A DNA stretch of 9,911 nt from Ktedonobacter sp. 13_1_20CM_4_53_11 (GTDB lineage: Bacteria; Chloroflexota; Ktedonobacteria; Ktedonobacterales; Ktedonobacteraceae). Both the position numbers and the translations under genes were made by a program. The DNA lies in the NCBI GenBank assembly GCA_001919995.1, contig MNIY01000007.1:1-9911 (forward strand). The letters are read 5' to 3'. Below the pieces are notes generated by a model. That model searched no databases. It was not told where the DNA came from and worked only from the letters and a program-made list of their open reading frames with translations. Positions 5,928 to 9,911 of this stretch are shown here, one piece after another (the stretch's first letter is position 1; each line of letters opens with the position of its first letter).

Positions 5928-6533
5928 GGGAGGATCAAGATGCCGGTCAGCTATACCAATCGCAAAGGAGTGACCTACATACTGTACCGCGGGCAGACCA
6001 GGACCGGCAAGCCACGCTATTACTTTGGTCGCCCGGGTCAGGGTCAAGGCGAACCGGTCACGGAGCTTCCCCCCGGCTTCACGATCAGCGAGAGCGTCAA
6101 CGGCGTGGTCTCCCTGGCCAAAGACCGCCCTGCACTGATCCAGCCAGAGGAGGTGGCGGCCGTCGAGGCGGCGGTGCAGCAGCACCCTGAGGCGCGCCGG
6201 TACCGGGTGGCCGTCAAGGGCAACAGGATCGAGGTCTACGAACAAGTCGGCCCCGATTACAACGCGCTGGTCAGCGAACTGCACATCCCCGGCCTGTCGA
6301 GACCGGGCCTCGCCGAGGAATTGCGGGCCCTGGAGGAGCGCCACGCCCGCTTCACGCCGGTGCTACGCTTCACCCTCCTGGATCCGAAGCAGCGACGGTT
6401 CGGCTCAGAGCGGATGTCCTCTTTGGGAGGTATCGACGACTGGTTGGAACTGGGGCAGACAGGACCCGTGACAGAGTTGGCCCGTGCGCTTATACCCACG
6501 CTGGGTACCGAGCAGTTCTTTGAACTCTGGTAA
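5928..6533 (+). CDS. Uncharacterised 197-aa protein (coding from ATG 5940)
   Basis: Coding starts at ATG 5940; bases 5928-5933 are its ribosome binding site GGGAGG, 6 nt upstream. The frame is open further upstream to 5697, but that part lies in the IS end and reads as non-coding. The protein begins MPVSYTNRKGVTYILYRG, a Tyr/Arg-rich beta-like N-terminus, then YYFGRPG, then a conserved-looking block ISESVNGVVSLAKDRPALI and EEVAAVEAAVQQHP, then a beta segment YRVAVKGNRIEVYEQVGPD. The C-terminal half has a helix (LAEELRALEERHARF) and ends ELW. No signal peptide, membrane segment or catalytic motif is seen. I recall similar hypothetical proteins in Chloroflexota but know no function. It is followed 119 bp later by a small gene on the same strand. 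Confidence 0.75.
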   Translation, partial: GRIKMPVSYTNRKGVTYILYRGQTRTGKPRYYFGRPGQGQGEPVTELPPGFTISESVNGVVSLAKDRPALIQPEEVAAVEAAVQQHPEARRYRVAVKGNRIEVYEQVGPDYNALVSELHIPGLSRPGLAEELRALEERHARFTPVLRFTLLDPKQRRFGSERMSSLGGIDDWLELGQTGPVTELARALIPTLGTEQFFELW

Positions 6534-6652
6534 GCCAGCGAGAGACCCAGGTAAACTAAAGTACATCCCAGATGGCCACTTCTGTGAAGCGAAGCAGTGC
6601 TGGGACGCTGTCGCTATTGCGCGAAATTCACGACACGCAAGGAGAATAGCTC

Positions 6653-6880
6653 ATGAACCGCTCTGTGGACGAGGCGTTCCCACACCTGACTGCGTGGGTC
6701 AAGATGCATGGCTGGATCGAAATCGGCTACGACGACGCTCATCGCTCCTTCATCCGCGCCCTGGACAGCGGAGGGATGATATGGGAAGGGCGCATGGTGT
6801 ATGCCACCCTCGAGAGCGCCTTGCAGGCGCTGGATGACGCGCTCGCCGCCTGGATGAAAGAGAACCTTGAACAAGAGTAG
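6653..6880 (+). CDS. Uncharacterised 75-aa acidic protein
   Basis: The ATG is preceded by AAGGAG (6639-6644) with 8-nt spacing, a near-ideal site. The protein starts MNRSVDEAFPHLTAWVKMHG, then WIEIGYDDAHRSFIRALDSGG, then MVYATLESALQALDDALAAW and an acidic C-terminus. The pattern is a short alpha-beta fold with an amphipathic last helix, without Cys pairs, membrane segment or catalytic residues. It looks like a conserved hypothetical protein of a kind I associate with Ktedonobacteria; the function is unknown. It lies 119 bp downstream of the 197-aa gene in the same direction and converges with the amidohydrolase pseudogene. No terminator is evident in the 122 bp that follow. Confidence 0.7.
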   Translation: MNRSVDEAFPHLTAWVKMHGWIEIGYDDAHRSFIRALDSGGMIWEGRMVYATLESALQALDDALAAWMKENLEQE

Positions 6881-7002
6881 CGCCGCTGCGGTGACTCTGC
6901 AAGATATGCTCTGCCCGTTAGGGATGAACCATTGCGCAGCCCGATTTTTCTTGCTAAGACCACATGAGGAGCAGCATCGATCTGCACCGAGAAAGACGTG
7001 CT

Positions 7003-8673
7003 TTAGCTCGGCTTGCCAAGCATGGCCTCGGGATCGTAGACTGCTCGACCTCCCACCATCGTGAAGATGGGTTGCAGCGACGGCAGGTCGTCGATCGGAC
7101 AGGTGATAGGGTTCGACCGGAAAGCCACCAGGTCAGCGAGCCTGCGCGGCTCGAGTGTGCCACGTCGATGGCTCTCGCCGTTGAGCTGGGCACCAGCAAG
7201 GGTGTATAGATGCACAGCAGTATATTGGTCGATGGCATACTCGGATCCCTGAATGCCGGCTTTCAACGTGCCCCTGGTCACCATGCCCCATAGCGAAAGC
7301 AGCGGGTTGAACGAGCTGACCGGGTGGTCAGTGCCTGCGGAGAGCGAGGCCCCTTCTTCTAGCCAGGCTCGGACAGGCATGATCTCACGAGTGCGCTCCT
7401 GGCCCCAGCTCTCCAGAAGCACCGAAGCCAGTGTGTACAGGAGCGGATGCTGGATTGTAACTGGGATACCAAGCCGAATGGCTCGCGCGCGTTGTGTGGC
7501 ATCGGCCAGGAAACCATGCTCAAGCACAAGTGTGCCGGGTTTGAGGCCAGGATTCTCCTTGATGACCTGCTCGTACACATCCAGCAAGGTGCGCACAGCA
7601 CGATCACCGATCGCATGCGTGCCAATCTTCCAACCCCGACGTACGGCGAAGTTGGCCAGGGTGAGCAGATCGTCAGGGTTCCAGAGCAAGTGCCCCCGGT
7701 AGCCAGGATTGTTCACATAAGGCTCATCGAGGGCACCTCCTTCGGCTCCGCCATCCAGGACAAACTTGAGTCCCCAAAGCTTGAGCTGATCGTCCCCAAA
7801 GCCACTGCGCACACCAAAACCCTCAATGATGGCCATCCTCTCTGCAGGCGTGGCGGCCATTGGCGAGAACATAAGTCTGCTGCGTACGGTCAACTCACCT
7901 TGTTCCCAGAGTGTCTGGTACACAGGCATCTGATCACGCATCACCATCGGGTCACGGACGGTCCCGATGCCGTACGAGTTGTACTCCTAGCATACCCGTT
8001 TCAAGCCCTCAACCATCTGTTCAAATGTACTGGCAGGTACCAGTGCTGTGATGGGTGCGTAAGCCGGGGCCTCAATGAGGACGCCGGTCGGGGTACCATC
8101 GGGGAAGCGCACGATCGTGCCTCCCTGAGGGTCGGGTGTGTCACGCGTGATGCCCCCCAGTGTGAGTGCCAGGGAGTTGGCGACTGCCACATGTCCACCA
8201 CGCCTGACCACCACCGGATGTTCGCGTGTCGCCTCATCGAGTTCAGGCGCGGTTGGCAGGCGTCCCTCTGCCAGGTTGACCTCATGCCAGGCAGCAGAGG
8301 TCTGGATCCAGTCGCCTGGAGGAGTCTGGGCAGCGCGCTGTCTGATCAGGTCGATGAATTCGGCAAGGGTATGAGCCCGGTCAACAGGAACCAGGCTCAT
8401 ATTCTGCGCCGCAAACATGAGATGGTTATGGGTGTCTTCGAAAGCCGGCAGGATGGTCAAATCCGGGGCATCGAGTACGTGGGTATCGGCGCCGATCAAC
8501 CCATCCAGGCCATGGGGGTCCTGAGAAACCGCCACGATCCATTCATCACGGATGGCGATAGCCCGGTAGACCGCGCGATCTTGGGCCATGGAGTAAATAG
8601 CGGCTGCACGGATCAGCAGGTCTGCCAGGCGCGGAGCATGAGGCGATACGGCAGGAGACAGATGCTGGTTCAT
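7003..8673 (-). pseudogene. YtcJ-type metal-dependent amidohydrolase interrupted by one TAG
   Basis: One continuous frame of 556 residues apart from a single TAG at residue 229 (bases 7987-7989). The start ATG at 8671-8673 has GGAGG 5 nt upstream; an adjacent ATG at 8674-8676 is too close to it. The N-terminal part has the beta-sandwich segment and the first metal motif DTHNHL (His82, His84). Beyond the stop come LKFVLDG (Lys303), GTHAIGDRA (His353), LEHGF (His386) and GTDHPVSSFNPLLS (Asp449), all in the order expected for the YtcJ/formamide deformylase-like amidohydrolase branch. The C-terminus (DLVAFRSNPI...GGRAVYD) is complete. Nothing else is damaged, so the stop is recent, a sequencing error, or read through. 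As written, both products would be inactive because the metal ligands are divided. Confidence 0.85.
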
Positions 8674-8762
8674 CATGCCCTCCCTCTGTGCAAAGTGTCC
8701 TGCGGTCTGCAAGTGAGCAGGTACAGCCATTCGTTCATTTTTTTAATACCCATCCTCACGTA

Positions 8763-8791
8763 TATATAATGAGCTTGCGGCAAGTTTACAA
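8763..8791 (-). promoter_or_regulatory. Possible promoter with palindromic operator for the amidohydrolase
   Basis: On the minus strand TTGTAA (8786-8791) and TATATA (8763-8768) are 17 bp apart, upstream of the amidohydrolase. Inside the spacer lies CTTGC-C-GCAAG (8774-8784), a perfect palindrome with a one-base centre, placed where a repressor would block RNA polymerase. The -10 would put transcription start about 80 nt before the start codon. Confidence 0.35.
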
Positions 8792-8817
8792 CTACCGGAG
8801 ATATCCTAGCAGAAATG

Positions 8818-9240
8818 TCACCCTCTGCTCCTCATCACAGGCAAGAGTGAGAGTCCGTACTGAGCAAAATGGTGATCAAAAGCAAATGCCTCGGTCAAAT
8901 GGAAGCGTTCCATCGTCGCAAAGCTGATGGCATCCACCAGCGAAAATTCTTTATCTGTATACCTTCTGATAATCGCGAGCGCTTTTATTTCTTCAGCCTC
9001 CCTGACGCGGTAGATCCTCGTCTGGCTCTTGTAGAGTTCCTCCAGAACCCTGAGTGCTGTTGCGTATCCGATACGGTTGAGAAGGAGTGTATGCGTTTCT
9101 GCAACAATGTAGTTGGTAGTGAGTAGCTCTGCGCGTTCTCTGATAAGCTGATGGATGAAACGGACCGCTGCTTCATGATTCTCATCTCTTTGATCGGTGA
9201 GCGCAAAGTAGGCTGAGGTATCAACAAAAAGGCGTCTCAT
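8818..9240 (-). CDS. PIN-domain toxin (VapC-like ribonuclease)
   Basis: A 140-aa single PIN domain, normal length for VapC-type toxins. The N-terminus MRRLFVDTSAYFALTDQRD places the first acid, Asp7, in the DTSA motif. Glu48 (VAETHTLL) is the second, Asp103 (SLVDAISFATM) the third and Asp122 (AFDHHF) the fourth of the magnesium-binding cluster; all four are intact. Family members cleave RNA, often tRNA or rRNA, when freed from their antitoxin. The start ATG overlaps the antitoxin TGA (ATGA), so the two are translationally coupled. The specific RNA target cannot be read from sequence. The stop is about 145 bp upstream of the amidohydrolase start, on the same strand. Confidence 0.88.
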   Translation of the reverse strand: MRRLFVDTSAYFALTDQRDENHEAAVRFIHQLIRERAELLTTNYIVAETHTLLLNRIGYATALRVLEELYKSQTRIYRVREAEEIKALAIIRRYTDKEFSLVDAISFATMERFHLTEAFAFDHHFAQYGLSLLPVMRSRG

Positions 9241-9524
9241 ACATCATGGAGATCGCCGGCTGCATCGGCTAGATACCGGTGCTTGTTCGTAGATGTATCT
9301 GTTGGCCCTTGAGAAGCTCCAATACCGATGATATGAAGGAGGCTGTCCTGCGATGTAATTCCCCGGCCTCTCTTTTTTGTTCTTGGTTGCTTCATCTCGA
9401 CAGAAAAAAGAGCCCCATCGTGCTCTACAACAACGCCTTTCCCTTCTCGTTCAATCTGTGCAAAAATCGAAGCTGCATTCGAGAGGAACTCATCAAATGT
9501 GACCGGCTCCAATTGTTGTGCCAT
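9237..9524 (-). CDS. Antitoxin of the PIN toxin (Phd/YefM-like)
   Basis: A 95-aa protein starting MAQQLEPVTFDEFLSNAASI, chosen because AAGGAGG lies 8 nt upstream; an ATG 7 codons earlier overlaps that site. The N-terminal half matches the compact DNA-binding fold of Phd/YefM-type antitoxins (FDEFLSNAASIFAQIEREGK, then VVVEHDGALFSVE), followed by a basic linker and the segment HIIGIGASQGPTDTSTNKHR with YLADAAGDLHDV, which in relatives contacts the PIN toxin. The gene immediately precedes the toxin with a 4-bp ATGA overlap, the classic antitoxin-first order. It probably represses its own promoter together with the toxin; tandem CTATG/CTATA pentamers lie just upstream of its ribosome binding site. 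Confidence 0.78.
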   Translation of the reverse strand: MAQQLEPVTFDEFLSNAASIFAQIEREGKGVVVEHDGALFSVEMKQPRTKKRGRGITSQDSLLHIIGIGASQGPTDTSTNKHRYLADAAGDLHDV

Positions 9525-9543
9525 CGTCTTATCCTCCTTAGCC

Positions 9544-9558
9544 ATAGTATAGCATAGT
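9544..9558 (-). promoter_or_regulatory. Tandem pentamers upstream of the antitoxin
   Basis: On the minus strand the sequence CTATGCTATACTATG consists of three CTATR pentamers in a row, immediately before the antitoxin ribosome binding site. TATACT (9546-9551) could be a -10, but no acceptable -35 stands 16-18 bp upstream and the transcript would begin almost at the ribosome binding site. A repressor-binding or promoter role is only a suggestion. Confidence 0.3.
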
Positions 9559-9620
9559 TTGCTCCAAGGAGGAATCGGAGGCCTACACGTTGATATCGTT
9601 TCATATACTGGCTTCAGCGT

Positions 9621-9640
9621 TGTCATCTCTCTACATGACA
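9621..9640. repeat. Inverted repeat TGTCAT / ATGACA
   Basis: TGTCAT (9621-9626) and ATGACA (9635-9640) are perfect 6-bp arms separated by 8 bp, about 100 bp upstream of the antitoxin. The spacing suits either a hairpin or a dimeric regulator site. There is no supported gene immediately beside it. Confidence 0.35.
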
Positions 9641-9660
9641 GGGTGCTACCTCCAGTCATA

Positions 9661-9675
9661 ACCATTTGAAATGGT
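9661..9675. promoter_or_regulatory. 15-bp palindrome, candidate operator
   Basis: ACCATTT-G-AAATGGT is a perfect 7-bp palindrome with a single central base. It overlaps by one base a + strand TATACT (9675-9680) that has no clear -35. It lies about 140 bp upstream of the antitoxin start in DNA without genes, and looks like a dimeric regulator site. The regulator and the regulated gene are unknown. Confidence 0.35.
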
Positions 9676-9803
9676 ATACTGGAACAAAGGGGCCTTTCAT
9701 CCGCAGGAAGAGGTAGGTGACATACCAAATCACCTTGAGGGATCAGGATTATGCAGCGCTTGCTGTGACAGCCCCCAGAAGCGGCAGGGAGCCCGAACAG
9801 TTT
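9676..9803. other. Gene-free stretch near the right edge
   Basis: Together with 9525-9675 this makes about 280 bp upstream of the antitoxin without a supported gene. The antitoxin frame stays open to 9728 on the minus strand, but that extension lacks a ribosome binding site and family resemblance. Apart from the palindromes listed separately I see nothing here. Confidence 0.4.
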
Positions 9804-9911
9804 CTACATGATAGGATCGAGCGCCTGCAAACCTCGACCCCCATAAACCTCCCGTTTACGACGCATGAGCTTGCGCAGAATCAATTTCACGAAGGCAAAA
9901 TCAGTCATGTC
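9804..9911 (-). CDS. Possible C-terminal end of a gene entering from the right edge
   Basis: A minus-strand frame enters at the window edge and runs 35 codons to TAG (9804-9806), reading DMTDFAFVKLILRKLMRRKR then EVYGGRGLQALDPIM. It is basic and not recognised. Its Met at 9906-9908 could be a start, which would make a 34-aa peptide, or it could be the tail of a longer gene. The evidence is only the open frame. Confidence 0.2.
   Translation of the reverse strand, partial: DMTDFAFVKLILRKLMRRKREVYGGRGLQALDPIM

Noticed and set aside
5697..5939. N-terminal extension of the 197-aa protein by 81 codons
   Set aside because: It crosses the IS right end and its split inverted repeat, and an ideal ribosome binding site precedes ATG 5940.
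5868..6344. A 158-codon minus-strand frame
   Set aside because: It is antisense to the 197-aa gene, without recognisable content.
7447..8769. A 440-codon + strand open frame
   Set aside because: It is antisense to the amidohydrolase, has no protein motif or ribosome binding site, and results from the codon bias of the real gene.
9525..9728. 68-codon N-terminal extension of the antitoxin
   Set aside because: There is no ribosome binding site at 9728 and no family resemblance; AAGGAGG marks the start at 9524.

Overview
This is a bacterial window of moderate G+C. It most likely comes from a Chloroflexota soil bacterium of the Ktedonobacteria type. That guess rests on protein style: a full-length integrase-core transposase, a TnsB-like transposase remnant, two small uncharacterised proteins and an antitoxin/PIN pair that all read like proteins common in that group. 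No rRNA or other marker is present to confirm it.

Bases 1-2845 (+ strand) hold three metabolic genes in a row: a 5'-truncated sugar phosphate isomerase/epimerase-type TIM barrel, a short-chain dehydrogenase/reductase and a Gfo/Idh/MocA dehydrogenase related to inositol 2-dehydrogenases. Together they look like a polyol or sugar (inositol-type) catabolic cluster that probably starts upstream of the window.

Bases 2846-5900 are a graveyard of mobile DNA around one small cargo gene. Directly after the third gene come a stop-containing transposase C-terminus (minus strand), a solitary insertion-sequence end, and an array of short repeats. A VOC/glyoxalase-fold gene (3481-3837) ends in a clear hairpin. 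It is followed by the C-terminus of a Mu/TnsB-type transposase (minus strand) with two 17-bp repeats 21 bp apart at its outer edge. That fragment is cut off by a complete IS of the integrase-core type (about 4236-5900). The right inverted repeat of the IS appears to be split by an 88-bp insertion flanked by AAG triplets.

Bases 5940-6880 (+ strand) carry two genes of unknown function (197 and 75 aa), both with good ribosome binding sites. The first starts only 40 bp from the IS end.

Bases 6881-9911 are on the minus strand: a YtcJ-type amidohydrolase interrupted by one in-frame TAG, then a Phd/YefM-like antitoxin and PIN-domain toxin pair joined by an ATGA overlap, and a gene-poor upstream region with several short palindromes. 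A possible C-terminal reading frame enters at the right edge.

I did not find a convincing new multi-gene system. The most unusual points are the split IS terminus, the single-stop amidohydrolase, the paired repeat arrays and the uncharacterised 197/75-aa pair.
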